This document shows positions 1-8,938 of a stretch of 64,000 bases of DNA, one piece after another. The translations under genes were made by a program, and so were the position numbers. The stretch lies in assembly GCA_910579515.1 (NCBI GenBank), contig CAJTUV010000001.1, forward strand, positions 62,127 to 126,126, given 5' to 3'. The DNA comes from an uncultured Hungatella sp. Lineage in GTDB: Bacteria; Bacillota; Clostridia; Lachnospirales; Lachnospiraceae. Numbering within the stretch: the stretch's first letter is position 1; each line of letters begins with the position of its first letter. A model generated the notes under the pieces. That model was not told the origin of the DNA, did not search any database, and saw only the letters and a list, made by a program, of their open reading frames with translations.

Positions 1-506
1 CAGGGGTCAACGGATTTATTCCAAAACCATTGTTTAAATCTACCCTATATTTAGGCTTAAGCCGCTTTGTAGGCGGTGAGTCAGAGACCAATAATAAAAA
101 GGAAGAGGCGAATGTAAGCTTTGTCGGGAAACGGATTCTTCTGGCAGAGGATAATGATTTAAACTGGGAAATTGCAGAAGAAATTCTTTCCGAGGAAGGA
201 TTTGAGATAGAAAGGGCAGAGAACGGCAAGATCTGCGTGGAGAAATTTGACCAGTCTGAGGAAGGATTTTATGATTTGATTTTGATGGATATTCGTATGC
301 CGGTCATGAACGGTTATGATGCGTGCGTTGCTATTCGAGAGTTAAAACGCAGCGATGTGAATCTGCCTATTATAGCGATGACAGCGGATGCATTTTCAGA
401 CGATGTACAGCGCTGTAAGGACTGCGGCATGAATGCCCATATTTCCAAACCTATTGATATACAAAGTCTGACTCGGCTTTTGCAGCGATATGTGATAAAT
501 TCTTAA
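1..506 (+). CDS. Hybrid sensor histidine kinase, C-terminal receiver domains (5' partial)
   Basis: The reading frame is open from base 3 and runs off the left edge, so this is only the C-terminus of a larger protein. The first residues (GFIPKPLFKS) match the end of one receiver domain, including its conserved Lys-Pro. A second, complete receiver domain follows after a short linker: acidic pocket in LLAEDN, phospho-acceptor Asp in LILMDIRMP, Thr in IIAMTADAF and Lys in HISKPID. Two tandem receivers at the end of a protein are typical of hybrid histidine kinases that pass phosphate to a partner or output. The kinase part and sensor lie outside the window, so the signal is unknown. A TTG at 30 is not a likely start because it falls inside the first receiver. 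The stop overlaps the end of the convergent tcdA gene by 4 bases. Confidence 0.85.
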   Translation, partial: GVNGFIPKPLFKSTLYLGLSRFVGGESETNNKKEEANVSFVGKRILLAEDNDLNWEIAEEILSEEGFEIERAENGKICVEKFDQSEEGFYDLILMDIRMPVMNGYDACVAIRELKRSDVNLPIIAMTADAFSDDVQRCKDCGMNAHISKPIDIQSLTRLLQRYVINS

Positions 507-1225
507 AAACCAGAGAGTTCTCTTAGAACTTCTCCGGCAATCAAAAGGCCCGCCACAGGCGGAACAAAGGAAATACTTCCGGGCGTTGAACGTCTGGAAG
601 TTTTTTCGTCTTCTTTTTCTGAGTTTGGCCTGAGGGGTTCTTCCTTTGAGTAAAGCACCTTTACATGATGGATATCCCGTTTTTTCAGTTCCCGCCGCAT
701 AACCCGACAGAGCGGGCACACGGAAGTCTCAGATAAATCGGCAATTTGAAATAACTCTCCATGAAGCTTATTGCCAGTGCCCATGGAAGATAGAATCGGA
801 ATCTTATGTTTTTTTGCATATTCGATGATGGCAATCTTGGCGGCGACAGTATCAATGGCATCAATGATATAATCAATAGGCCCTGAGATTTCCTGAAAGA
901 ACGTCTCCAGATTTTCAGGCAGAAGAAACTGTTCAAAGGTTTCTACAAAAGCATTTTGGTTGATATCCAGAATCCGCTTTTTCATCACAAGGGTTTTATA
1001 TTCTCCAATGGTGCTGTGGTAAGCAATGCTCTGTCTGTTAATATTAGTCAGAGATACTTTGTCATGATCTGCCAGAATCAGATGTCCGATTCCACAGCGG
1101 GCAAGAGCTTCTGTGCAATGGGACCCCACTCCGCCGATGCCAAAGATCAAGATGGTGGAGTTTTGTAATTTGTTTAAGGCTTCTTCGCCGATTAAGAGCT
1201 GGGTTCTGGAAAATTCATGTGTCAT
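503..1225 (-). CDS. tcdA: tRNA threonylcarbamoyladenosine dehydratase (ThiF/MoeB-like)
   Basis: This 240-residue protein belongs to the E1-like ThiF/MoeB superfamily, TcdA (YgdL/CsdL) branch, which uses ATP to cyclise t6A to ct6A at position 37 of ANN-decoding tRNAs. The nucleotide-binding motif is FGIGGVGSHC near residue 30, followed by ILADHDKV and NINRQ, both typical of the family. A CPLCR stretch sits near residue 171 in the expected cysteine region. Length fits TcdA. The ATG at 1225 has GGAAGG upstream on the minus strand. It is transcribed away from nadE and converges with the sensor kinase. Family assignment is firm; the tRNA role is from family knowledge. Confidence 0.85.
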   Translation of the reverse strand: MTHEFSRTQLLIGEEALNKLQNSTILIFGIGGVGSHCTEALARCGIGHLILADHDKVSLTNINRQSIAYHSTIGEYKTLVMKKRILDINQNAFVETFEQFLLPENLETFFQEISGPIDYIIDAIDTVAAKIAIIEYAKKHKIPILSSMGTGNKLHGELFQIADLSETSVCPLCRVMRRELKKRDIHHVKVLYSKEEPLRPNSEKEDEKTSRRSTPGSISFVPPVAGLLIAGEVLRELSGF

Positions 1226-1258
1226 AAGAGGGCTCCTTCCTAATACTGATTGTGTACT

Positions 1259-1287
1259 ATTCTACAAGACAAACATTAAAATGTAAA
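1259..1287 (-). promoter_or_regulatory. Predicted sigma-A promoter for tcdA
   Basis: On the minus strand TTTACA and TAGAAT are separated by 17 bases, 34 bases upstream of the tcdA start. This matches the vegetative promoter pattern with one mismatch in each hexamer. Confidence 0.45.
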
Positions 1288-1366
1288 CTTCCATTTTAGT
1301 AAAAAAGGGTGTATACTAAATAAATATTCTATGTCTTATAAAGAGATCAATGAAAAGGAGTTTTAC

Positions 1367-3292
1367 ATGAAGCACGGATTTATTTGTACAGCGGCGGCTA
1401 CTCCGAAGATTCGGGTGGCGGACCCTGTTTATAATGGTGAGCAAGTCCTTCTTTTGATGAGGCAAGGGGCAGAACAGAAGGCAAAAGTGATGGTGTTTCC
1501 AGAGCTGTGTCTGACTGGATATACCTGTGACGATTTGTTTTTTCAGAATACTCTTCTAAAAAAAGCAAAAGAAGCTTTGAAAAATCTGATAGAGCAGACT
1601 GCAAATTTAGATATGCTGGCGTTTGTGGGGCTGCCATGGGAATGGGGAGGAAAGCTTTATAATGTGGCGGCCGCATTTTCTAAAGGCAGTCTTTTGGGAT
1701 TGATTCCCAAGGTAAATATTCCCAATTATGCAGAGTTTTATGAAGCCAGGCATTTCGTCAGGGGAAATGGAAAAACAATTCTGGTTTCCTGGGAAAAGGA
1801 ACAAATTCCCATGGGAAGCAATCTGTTGTTTTCCTGTAAAACTGTGCCGGGCCTGGTAATTGGAGGAGAAATTTGTGAGGACGTCTGGTCTCCGTGTCCG
1901 CCCAGCATTGGCCACGCGCTTGCAGGGGCTACTGTAATTGTGAACTGTTCGGCCAGTGACGAGACCGTTGGTAAGGACAGCTACCGGAAAGCTTTGATTG
2001 GAGGGCAGTCTGCAAGACTGGTTTGCGGTTATGTTTACTCCAGTGCAGGAGATGGGGAATCGACCCAGGATCTGGTGTTTGGAGGTCACAATATGATTGC
2101 AGAAAACGGAATCATGCTGGCGGAGGCTTCCAGGTTTGACAATCAGGTGATTTATGGGGAGATTGATTTGGAGCGCCTGATTGGAGAGCGGAGGAGAATG
2201 AGCGCATTTTCCGGTATTCAGCCAGAGACTATAGAGAAATATGAATTTGTGGAGTTTGAACTTAGCGTGGAGACGTTAAAGCTAAGACGTAAGTTTGACC
2301 AGTCGCCTTTTGTACCTGACGATGAGGGAGAGAGAAATAAACGCTGTGAGGATATTCTCTCGATTCAGTCTCTTGGTCTTAAAAAGAGACTGGAACACAC
2401 GAACGTCGCTCATGCGGTTCTGGGGATTTCCGGTGGTTTGGATTCTACGCTGGCCCTTTTGGTAACGGTGAGAACCTTTGATATGCTGGGCCTTTCGCGA
2501 ACTCAGATTCATGCTGTGACGATGCCATGTTTCGGTACAACAGACCGAACATATAAAAATGCCTGTGTGATGTCAAAAAGATTAGGGGTTTCTTTAAAAG
2601 AGATTCCAATCAAGGAGTCGGTCTTACAGCATTTTAAAGATATCGGACAAGAGGAAGGAAATCATGACGTCACTTATGAGAACGCCCAGGCCAGAGAACG
2701 GACGCAGATTTTGATGGATGTGGCGAATCAGATTGGCGGGCTGGTCGTCGGAACAGGGGATATGTCAGAGCTGGCTCTGGGATGGGCTACCTATAATGGA
2801 GATCACATGTCCATGTATGGGGTGAACGCCTCCGTTCCCAAGACTTTAGTGCGTTTTCTGGTGAAATACTACGCAGATACCTGTCAGGAGAAGGAATTGA
2901 GGCAAGCCCTTCTTGACGTGCTGGACACACCGGTAAGCCCAGAACTTCTTCCGCCTGAAGACGGAAAGATTTCCCAGAAGACAGAAGATCTGGTAGGGCC
3001 TTATGAACTTCACGACTTCTTTTTGTATCAAATTCTGCGTTTTGGATATGGGCCTGAGAAAATTCTTTTTATGGCTCTCAAAGCCTTTGAGGACCGCTAT
3101 GAGAAAGATGTGATCCTGAAATGGCTGAAGACATTTTACAGAAGGTTCTTTTCACAGCAGTTTAAACGTTCCTGTCTGCCGGACGGTCCCAAGGTAGGTT
3201 CTGTGGCCTTATCTCCAAGAGGCGATCTAAGAATGCCAAGTGACGCCAGCAGCAGAATCTGGCTGGAGGAGCTTGAAAAACTGGAGGGGTGA
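1367..3292 (+). CDS. nadE: Glutamine-dependent NAD(+) synthase
   Basis: This 641-residue two-domain enzyme catalyses the last step of NAD synthesis, amidating deamido-NAD with ammonia released from glutamine. The N-terminal nitrilase-type glutaminase domain shows the Glu in PELCLTGY, a Lys region before VNIPNYAEFYE and the nucleophile Cys in GGEICEDVW. The C-terminal domain has the ATP-pyrophosphatase loop LGISGGLDST and the later GTGDMSELALGW segment. Length fits the bacterial glutaminase-fused class. An in-frame ATG exists at 1331, but the ATG at 1367 has AAGGAG at 1355-1360 with 6-base spacing and begins directly with the glutaminase fold, so 1367 is preferred. The RNA methyltransferase gene follows after 3 bases and is probably co-transcribed. 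Confidence 0.93.
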   Translation: MKHGFICTAAATPKIRVADPVYNGEQVLLLMRQGAEQKAKVMVFPELCLTGYTCDDLFFQNTLLKKAKEALKNLIEQTANLDMLAFVGLPWEWGGKLYNVAAAFSKGSLLGLIPKVNIPNYAEFYEARHFVRGNGKTILVSWEKEQIPMGSNLLFSCKTVPGLVIGGEICEDVWSPCPPSIGHALAGATVIVNCSASDETVGKDSYRKALIGGQSARLVCGYVYSSAGDGESTQDLVFGGHNMIAENGIMLAEASRFDNQVIYGEIDLERLIGERRRMSAFSGIQPETIEKYEFVEFELSVETLKLRRKFDQSPFVPDDEGERNKRCEDILSIQSLGLKKRLEHTNVAHAVLGISGGLDSTLALLVTVRTFDMLGLSRTQIHAVTMPCFGTTDRTYKNACVMSKRLGVSLKEIPIKESVLQHFKDIGQEEGNHDVTYENAQARERTQILMDVANQIGGLVVGTGDMSELALGWATYNGDHMSMYGVNASVPKTLVRFLVKYYADTCQEKELRQALLDVLDTPVSPELLPPEDGKISQKTEDLVGPYELHDFFLYQILRFGYGPEKILFMALKAFEDRYEKDVILKWLKTFYRRFFSQQFKRSCLPDGPKVGSVALSPRGDLRMPSDASSRIWLEELEKLEG

Positions 3293-3295
3293 CGT

Positions 3296-4105
3296 ATGAT
3301 AAGCAGTACGAGCAATTCTCGTGTAAAAGAGACTGCGGCTCTGGCAAAGAAGGCAAAGTACCGGAAAGAGACGGGGCTTTTTGTGGTAGAGGGTCCCAAG
3401 ATGGTAGAGGAACTGCCAGAGGACAGGATTCATTCCATCTATGTGACAGAACGTTTTTTAAAAGAGCATGAGAAGGAACAAGTGGCATATAAGGTAAGTA
3501 AGCTTTCGCAGGTAGAAGTTGTGGCGGATGAGGTGATGAAAGCCATGTCTGATACCCAGACGCCTCAGGGGATTTTAGCCGTCGCCAGACAGTACGAGTA
3601 TGACTGGAAAGAGCTTTTGAAAACGAAGAAAAAGGCCCACTTAATCATTCTTGAAACCTTACAGGATCCGGGAAATTTAGGAACGATTTTAAGGGCCGGC
3701 GAAGGAGCGGGAATCACAGGAGTGATTATGGACGGGGGGACGGCGGATATTTACAATCCCAAGGTAATCCGTTCTACTATGGGCTCTGTTTTTCGCGTGC
3801 CGTTTGCCTATGTGAAAGATTTAAAGGAAACCTTAAAGGTGTTAAAAAACCAGGGGGTTTGTCTCTATGGGGCCCACTTAAAGGGAAGTACAGATTATGA
3901 TCAGGAGGATTATACACAGAGCATGGGATTTCTCATCGGAAACGAGGCCAAAGGGTTAAGTAATGAGACTGCTTCTATGGCAGATCATTATGTAAGAATT
4001 CCCATGGCCGGAAAGGTAGAGTCTTTAAATGCGGCGATAGCGGCCTCTGTGTTAATGTTTGAAGCTGCCAGACAAAGAAGGGGATTGCCCGTTAAAAAAT
4101 CGTAA
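3296..4105 (+). CDS. TrmH/SpoU-family RNA 2'-O-methyltransferase
   Basis: This 269-residue protein has the SPOUT-class knot methyltransferase domain that transfers a methyl group from SAM to a ribose 2'-OH in rRNA or tRNA. All three SpoU motifs are visible: QDPGNLGTILRAGEGAG near residue 122, GFLIGNEAKGLS near 213, and RIPMAGKVESLNAAIAASV near 236. The N-terminal 100 residues look like the RNA-binding substrate domain seen in many 23S rRNA enzymes of this type. The start overlaps a GGAGGGGTGA region at the end of nadE. The exact target nucleotide cannot be read from sequence. Confidence 0.88.
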   Translation: MISSTSNSRVKETAALAKKAKYRKETGLFVVEGPKMVEELPEDRIHSIYVTERFLKEHEKEQVAYKVSKLSQVEVVADEVMKAMSDTQTPQGILAVARQYEYDWKELLKTKKKAHLIILETLQDPGNLGTILRAGEGAGITGVIMDGGTADIYNPKVIRSTMGSVFRVPFAYVKDLKETLKVLKNQGVCLYGAHLKGSTDYDQEDYTQSMGFLIGNEAKGLSNETASMADHYVRIPMAGKVESLNAAIAASVLMFEAARQRRGLPVKKS

Positions 4106-4127
4106 TATTCTTTTAATGATATTGAAG

Positions 4128-4156
4128 TTGAATAAAAATGAGAAATAAAATATAAT
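4128..4156 (+). promoter_or_regulatory. Predicted sigma-A promoter for the cell-wall-binding protein
   Basis: TTGAAT (4128-4133) and TATAAT (4151-4156) are separated by 17 bases in the AT-rich gap upstream of the gene at 4196. The match is strong. Confidence 0.6.
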
Positions 4157-4195
4157 AGTTGTATTCCATATTAAACAAGTGAGGAGGGATTTTTT

Positions 4196-5326
4196 ATGAA
4201 GCGGTGGATGACATTGGTATTGGCTTTTTGCTTGGCGCTTGGGCTGCATACGACGGCTTTTTCAGCGACCAAGGTTGGCAAGGTAGAGGTTGCATTTTCT
4301 TTTGATCAGGCGCCGGCGTCTGGAGACTATATTGGGAGTATCCGTGCTGCTGTGCCGGCGGATGCGCCTTATAAAGTAGAATTTACAGAATATGTGACAG
4401 ATGAAGAGATGTGGACCGTGGGGGATCGTCCGGTTGTGCGAGTGGAGCTTTCGGCAAGTGAAGGATATTATTTTAGCTCCACCTCAAAAAGTTCGTTTAC
4501 ATTATCAGGCTGCGATGCTACATTTAAGAGTGCCAGCAGAAGAGACAGCAATTCGACTCTGATTCTGGAAGTCTATTTAAAACGAATCGGCGGAAAACTG
4601 ACCGGTATTTCGGATATCGAGTGGAATGGCGCCACAGCAGTCTGGGAACCATTATACGGAGCAAAGTCTTATGAGGTTCGTCTTCTGCGCAACGGCAGTA
4701 CAGTGACTACGGCCGCTACCCAGGCGACTTCTTACAATTTTGCTAAGAATATCAGCAGAGCAGGTGAGTATACTTTTAAGGTGAGAGCCATTTCCAATTA
4801 CAATAGTCAGGCGGGAGAGTGGTCTGAAGAATCTGAGATCTTTGATGTTGAGAAAGAGGATTTGGAAACTGTGAATAACATGGGAAATGCTCCGGGCTAT
4901 CCGTCAAATACTCCAGGCTGGAATCAGACCGGTTTAGTTGGCTGGCAGTTCATTAACAATCAGTGGTATTATTTTGACGCCAACGGACAGAGAATGACAG
5001 GTTGGCAGTTTTTAGACGGCAGGGTGTTTTATATGGACGGAAACGGAATTATGCAGGTAGGCTGGCAGTTTATTAACAATCAGTGGTATTTGTTTAATCC
5101 AGTTTCTGACGGAACCAGAGGCGCTATGACCACAGGCTGGCAGTTTGTGGATAACCGGTGGTACTATATGGACGCAAATGGAGTTATGCAGGTAGGTTGG
5201 CAGTTTATCGGCGGAAAGTGGTACTATTTGAATCCAGTTTCTGACGGAACCAGAGGGGCCATGTATGCCAATACGTATACTCCAGACGGCTATTTCGTAG
5301 ACGCTTCAGGTGCCAGAGTTGGATGA
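4196..5326 (+). CDS. Secreted protein with fibronectin-III-like domain and cell-wall-binding repeats
   Basis: This 376-residue protein starts with a signal peptide (MKRWMTLVLAFCLALG, likely cleavage after AFSA near residue 24). Residues about 25-135 form a domain I do not recognise. Residues about 137-220 resemble a fibronectin type III fold (GATAVWEPLYGAKSYEVRL, YTFKVRAISNY). The C-terminal third contains five GWQF-starting repeats of the choline-binding/glucan-binding type, which usually anchor proteins to wall teichoic acids or polysaccharides. It ends soon after the last repeat, with no LPXTG. AGGAGG lies just upstream of the ATG. No catalytic domain is evident, so it may be a surface-bound adhesin or structural protein. 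The family of the repeats is firm; the ligand is not known. Confidence 0.8.
   Translation: MKRWMTLVLAFCLALGLHTTAFSATKVGKVEVAFSFDQAPASGDYIGSIRAAVPADAPYKVEFTEYVTDEEMWTVGDRPVVRVELSASEGYYFSSTSKSSFTLSGCDATFKSASRRDSNSTLILEVYLKRIGGKLTGISDIEWNGATAVWEPLYGAKSYEVRLLRNGSTVTTAATQATSYNFAKNISRAGEYTFKVRAISNYNSQAGEWSEESEIFDVEKEDLETVNNMGNAPGYPSNTPGWNQTGLVGWQFINNQWYYFDANGQRMTGWQFLDGRVFYMDGNGIMQVGWQFINNQWYLFNPVSDGTRGAMTTGWQFVDNRWYYMDANGVMQVGWQFIGGKWYYLNPVSDGTRGAMYANTYTPDGYFVDASGARVG
4940..5290 (+). repeat. Five cell-wall-binding repeats, alternating unit lengths
   Basis: Five in-frame units begin with Gly-Trp-Gln-Phe. Units 1, 2 and 4 are about 20 residues; units 3 and 5 are about 25 residues because they carry the insert NPVSDGTRGAM. 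Units 3 and 5 share near-identical DNA, which suggests recent duplication of a two-unit block. Confidence 0.8.
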
Positions 5327-5372
5327 TTTATGGATATGGCAGTGATAAAACTCAGCATGGGAGGAAAAGATT

Positions 5373-5813
5373 ATGGCATCGATTTATTGGCTGATTTTTT
5401 TCCTGATTTTAATTGGGATTGAGATTGTTACTCTGGCTCTCACGACGATTTGGTTTGCAGGCGGAGCGCTGGTTTCCTTCTTTCTTGCTCTTTTTGGAGC
5501 AAGCGTGGAAACTCAGCTGATCGTTTTTGTGATTGTCTCCTTTATTCTTCTGTTTTTTACCAGGCCCTGGGCTATGCGGTATGTGGAGAAGAACAGAACC
5601 AAGACCAATGTAGAAGGATTAATAGGAAAAGAAGCCAGGATTACCCAGGAGGTGAATAACCGAAACGGGACAGGTACTGCTTTATTAAACGGCCAGGAAT
5701 GGACTGCCAGGGCTATGAAGGAGGAGGAGATTTTTCCAGAAGACACTTGGGTGGTGGTTCGAAAGATATGTGGAGTAAAGCTGATTGTCAGCAGAAAACA
5801 GGAGGAAATTTAA
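5373..5813 (+). CDS. NfeD-like membrane protein
   Basis: This 146-residue protein has two or three hydrophobic segments in its first 70 residues (LIFFLILIGIEIVTLALTTI, LIVFVIVSFILLFF) followed by a soluble domain of about 65 residues (VEGLIGKEARITQEV) typical of the NfeD OB-fold. The short NfeD type lacks the ClpP-like protease domain. These proteins are nearly always encoded next to a stomatin/flotillin partner, as here, and are thought to help organise membrane microdomains. The SPFH gene starts 2 bases after the stop. Confidence 0.85.
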   Translation: MASIYWLIFFLILIGIEIVTLALTTIWFAGGALVSFFLALFGASVETQLIVFVIVSFILLFFTRPWAMRYVEKNRTKTNVEGLIGKEARITQEVNNRNGTGTALLNGQEWTARAMKEEEIFPEDTWVVVRKICGVKLIVSRKQEEI

Positions 5814-5814
5814 G

Positions 5815-6738
5815 ATGGGAGTTATATTAGGAACTGTAATTATTGCGGTTATTATTTTATCAATTCTTGCGTCCTGTATTAAAATTGTGCCTCAGGCATA
5901 TGCCTTTGTCATAGAGCGTCTGGGCGGTTATCAGGATACGTGGTCTGTGGGACTTCACATCAAAGCGCCGTTTATCGACAGAGTCGCCAAAAGGGTGATT
6001 TTAAAAGAGCAGGTGGTGGATTTTCCGCCGCAGCCGGTTATCACAAAGGATAACGTTACTATGAAAATTGACACCGTAGTGTTTTTCCAGATTACAGATC
6101 CAAAGCTTTATACCTATGGTGTTGAGAACCCAATTATGGCGATTGAAAATCTGACTGCAACGACCCTTCGTAATATTATCGGTGATTTGGAGTTAGACCA
6201 GACATTAACTTCCAGAGAGACCATTAATACCAAGATGCGCTCTGCCTTGGATGTGGCCACAGATCCGTGGGGAATCAAGGTAAATCGAGTGGAGCTTAAG
6301 AATATTATTCCTCCTGCAGCCATTCAGGACGCCATGGAGAAACAGATGAAGGCGGAGAGGGAGAGACGTGAGTCTATCTTGAGGGCAGAGGGAGAGAAGA
6401 AATCCACCATTCTTGTGGCAGAAGGTAAAAAACAGTCTGCGATTCTGGATGCAGAGGCAGACAAACAATCCGCCATCCTCCGCGCAGAGGCTGAGAAGGA
6501 GAAAAGGATCCGTGAGGCAGAAGGTCAGGCGGAAGCGATCTTAAAGATTCAGCAGGCTACGGCAGACGGTATCCGCTTTATCAAAGAGGCGGGAGCAGAC
6601 AATGCGGTGCTCCAGCTAAAGAGTCTGGAAGCCTTTGCAAAAGCTGCGGACGGAAAGGCTACCAAGATTATTATTCCATCAGAAATTCAAGGGATCGCCG
6701 GCTTGGTGAAAGCGGCGTCAGAAGTGATGAAAGATTAA
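5815..6738 (+). CDS. SPFH/Band 7 (stomatin-like) membrane protein
   Basis: This 307-residue protein has an N-terminal membrane anchor (residues 1-24), an SPFH domain (VPQAYAFVIERLGGYQDTW through the NRVELKNIIPP region) and a long charged Ala/Glu-rich helix (EGEKKSTILVAEGKKQSA) that probably forms oligomers. It is stomatin/paraslipin-like in length and order. The ATG at 5815 is preferred because GGAGG at 5801-5805 fits it; a farther upstream ATG at 5785 would overlap nfeD by 29 bases without a good ribosome site. The gene forms a two-gene unit with the NfeD-like gene. Confidence 0.88.
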   Translation: MGVILGTVIIAVIILSILASCIKIVPQAYAFVIERLGGYQDTWSVGLHIKAPFIDRVAKRVILKEQVVDFPPQPVITKDNVTMKIDTVVFFQITDPKLYTYGVENPIMAIENLTATTLRNIIGDLELDQTLTSRETINTKMRSALDVATDPWGIKVNRVELKNIIPPAAIQDAMEKQMKAERERRESILRAEGEKKSTILVAEGKKQSAILDAEADKQSAILRAEAEKEKRIREAEGQAEAILKIQQATADGIRFIKEAGADNAVLQLKSLEAFAKAADGKATKIIIPSEIQGIAGLVKAASEVMKD

Positions 6739-6744
6739 AAGAAA

Positions 6745-6770
6745 GAATCCTGTAAAACAGGATTCTTTTT
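6745..6770 (+). terminator. Rho-independent terminator after the SPFH gene
   Basis: A perfect 9-bp stem (GAATCCTGT with ACAGGATTC) with a 3-base loop is followed by five T residues. Confidence 0.85.
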
Positions 6771-6785
6771 ATAGAAGGAGGCGCC

Positions 6786-7946
6786 ATGAGATTTCAGCTT
6801 GATTTAACAAAAGAATATGGAATCGTTTTGGAGGGAGGAGGAGCCAAAGGCTCCTATCAAATCGGCGCATGGAAGGCCCTCAAAGAGGCAGGGCTTCGAA
6901 TTCGCGGGATCGCAGGAGTTTCCGTAGGCTCCTTAAACGGCGCTTTGATCTGTATGGATGATTTAGAAAAAGCAGAGTATATCTGGGAGAATATCAGCTA
7001 TTCCAAGGTCATGGACGTTGACGACGACATGATGGAAAGCGTAAAAAAGTGGGACTTAAAGGCCATTGACCTTCGTCAGATCACAGAAGAGGCCAAACGG
7101 ATTTTAAAGGATAAAGGGTTTGACATTACTCCGTTAAAACAACTGATTGATTCTTCGATTGATGAGGAGAAAATCCGCAGTTCCGACAGAGAATTTTATA
7201 TTACTACCTATTCAGTCACAGATCATCAGCTTTTAACTCTGGAGGTAAATGACATCCCAGAAGGGGAAATCGGCGATATGCTGTTGGCCAGCGCCTATTT
7301 TCCGGCATTTAAAAATCAAAAGCTGAAGGGAAGGCGATACATGGATGGAGGCGGCTGGAACAATGTGCCTGTCAATGTGCTTCTGGATCAGGGATATGAA
7401 GATATTTTGGTGATTCGCATCTATGGTCTTGGATTTGACAGCGAGAAGGTAACGGAGATACCAGACGAGGTGAACGTGTATCATATTGCTCCACGCCAGG
7501 ATTTAGGCGGAATTTTGGAGTTTGACAAAAAGCAGGCCAGAAAAAATATGACTCTTGGTTATTATGATGCCAAAAGGCTATTGTATGGCCTTGAGGGAAG
7601 GTGGTATTATATTGATGCTCCCCATTCCGAGGCGTATTATTTTGATCGGATGATGTCGGAAATTGAGCGGTTTCTTTCTTTTTGGTATCAGGAGAAGGAG
7701 CTTTTCTGGTCGGATGAGTTAGAGGGATACCGAATGTATACGGAGGTGGTGTTTCCTGCCATGGCCAAAGAGATGAAACTGAAAGAGAACTGGACATATA
7801 AAGATTTTTATTTGTCTATGCTGGAATGCCTTGCCAGAAGAAAACGAATCAACCGTTTTCAAATCTATACCGCAGACCAGTTAAGGCAGCAGATAATACA
7901 AAAATATGAAAAAGCATGGGAGACCCAAGGAGGAGAGGAAAAATGA
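6786..7946 (+). CDS. Patatin-like phospholipase
   Basis: This 386-residue protein has the patatin fold: oxyanion loop EGGGAKGSYQIG near residue 16, nucleophile elbow GVSVGSLNG near residue 43 (GxSxG) and the catalytic Asp in MDGGGWNN near residue 190 (DGG). Such enzymes hydrolyse acyl esters of phospholipids at the inner face of the membrane. No signal peptide is present. The C-terminal 150 residues (after about residue 230) are helical and not assigned. The stop overlaps the start of the next gene as ATGA, so translation is probably coupled to ornithine carbamoyltransferase, although no shared function is obvious. Confidence 0.88.
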   Translation: MRFQLDLTKEYGIVLEGGGAKGSYQIGAWKALKEAGLRIRGIAGVSVGSLNGALICMDDLEKAEYIWENISYSKVMDVDDDMMESVKKWDLKAIDLRQITEEAKRILKDKGFDITPLKQLIDSSIDEEKIRSSDREFYITTYSVTDHQLLTLEVNDIPEGEIGDMLLASAYFPAFKNQKLKGRRYMDGGGWNNVPVNVLLDQGYEDILVIRIYGLGFDSEKVTEIPDEVNVYHIAPRQDLGGILEFDKKQARKNMTLGYYDAKRLLYGLEGRWYYIDAPHSEAYYFDRMMSEIERFLSFWYQEKELFWSDELEGYRMYTEVVFPAMAKEMKLKENWTYKDFYLSMLECLARRKRINRFQIYTADQLRQQIIQKYEKAWETQGGEEK

Positions 7947-8932
7947 ATTTAAAAGGCAGAAGTTTTTTGACTTTGAAGGACTATAGTCCCGCTGAGATAC
8001 AGTATTTGCTGGATTTAGCGGCGAGTTTTAAGGAGAGAAAGAAAAAAGGAATTCCAGTGGACATTCATCGGGGAAAGAACGTAGCTTTGATTTTTGAAAA
8101 GACCAGTACAAGAACTCGTTGCTCTTTTGAGGTGGCGGCACATGATTTGGGAATGGGAACCACCTATCTGGATCCTTCCGGCTCTCAGATTGGGAAAAAG
8201 GAAAGTATTGCTGACACAGCCAGAGTCCTTGGCCGGATGTATGAGGGCATTGAATATCGGGGATTTGGACAGGAAATCGTAGAGGATCTTGCAAAATATG
8301 CCAACGTACCTGTGTGGAACGGTCTGACAAATGAATATCATCCCACTCAGATGCTGGCGGATCTTTTGACAATTCAGGAACATTTTGGAAGACTGAAAGG
8401 AATCAAGCTGGTGTACATGGGAGATGCAAGATATAACATGGGGAACTCTCTGATGATAGCATGTTCCAAGATGGGACTGGACTTTACGGCTTGTGCACCG
8501 AAAAAATATTTTCCCAAGGAAGAGCTGGTAGAACTTTGTCGGGAATATGCAGCTTCTTCCGGTTCCAAGATCACCCTGACTGAGGATGTGAAAGCAGGAA
8601 CAAAAGGCGCGGATGTGATATATACGGACGTCTGGGTGTCTATGGGAGAGCCGGATCAGGTATGGGAGGAGAGGATTCGGGAGCTGACTCCTTATAAGGT
8701 GACAAAGTCAGTGATGGAGAATGCAGGATCTGAGGCAATTTTTCTCCACTGTCTTCCGGCATTCCATGATTTGAAGACAAAGATTGGCAAAGAGATGGGA
8801 GAGCGGTTTGATATCAGCGATATGGAAGTGACAGATGAGGTGTTTGAGTCAGAACAGTCCAAGGTGTTTGACGAGGCGGAAAACCGCATGCATACCATCA
8901 AGGCTGTTATGGCGGCTACGTTAGGAGTGTAA
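7943..8932 (+). CDS. argF: Ornithine carbamoyltransferase
   Basis: This 329-residue enzyme joins carbamoyl phosphate to ornithine to give citrulline, or runs in reverse in arginine catabolism. Signature motifs are FEKTSTRTRCSFE (carbamoyl phosphate site, STRTR), HPTQMLADLLT, and HCLPAFHD (ornithine site, Cys in HCLP). Length is normal for the family. The ATG at 7943 has GGAGGAG at 7929-7935; upstream in-frame starts are inside the patatin gene. No other arg or arc gene is nearby, so the anabolic or catabolic role (argF versus arcB) cannot be settled from this window. Confidence 0.93.
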   Translation: MNLKGRSFLTLKDYSPAEIQYLLDLAASFKERKKKGIPVDIHRGKNVALIFEKTSTRTRCSFEVAAHDLGMGTTYLDPSGSQIGKKESIADTARVLGRMYEGIEYRGFGQEIVEDLAKYANVPVWNGLTNEYHPTQMLADLLTIQEHFGRLKGIKLVYMGDARYNMGNSLMIACSKMGLDFTACAPKKYFPKEELVELCREYAASSGSKITLTEDVKAGTKGADVIYTDVWVSMGEPDQVWEERIRELTPYKVTKSVMENAGSEAIFLHCLPAFHDLKTKIGKEMGERFDISDMEVTDEVFESEQSKVFDEAENRMHTIKAVMAATLGV

Positions 8933-8938
8933 AAGTTC

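Noticed and set aside
30..506. Stand-alone response regulator starting at a TTG
   Set aside because: The open frame continues to the left edge and encodes the end of another receiver domain, so it is a partial hybrid kinase.
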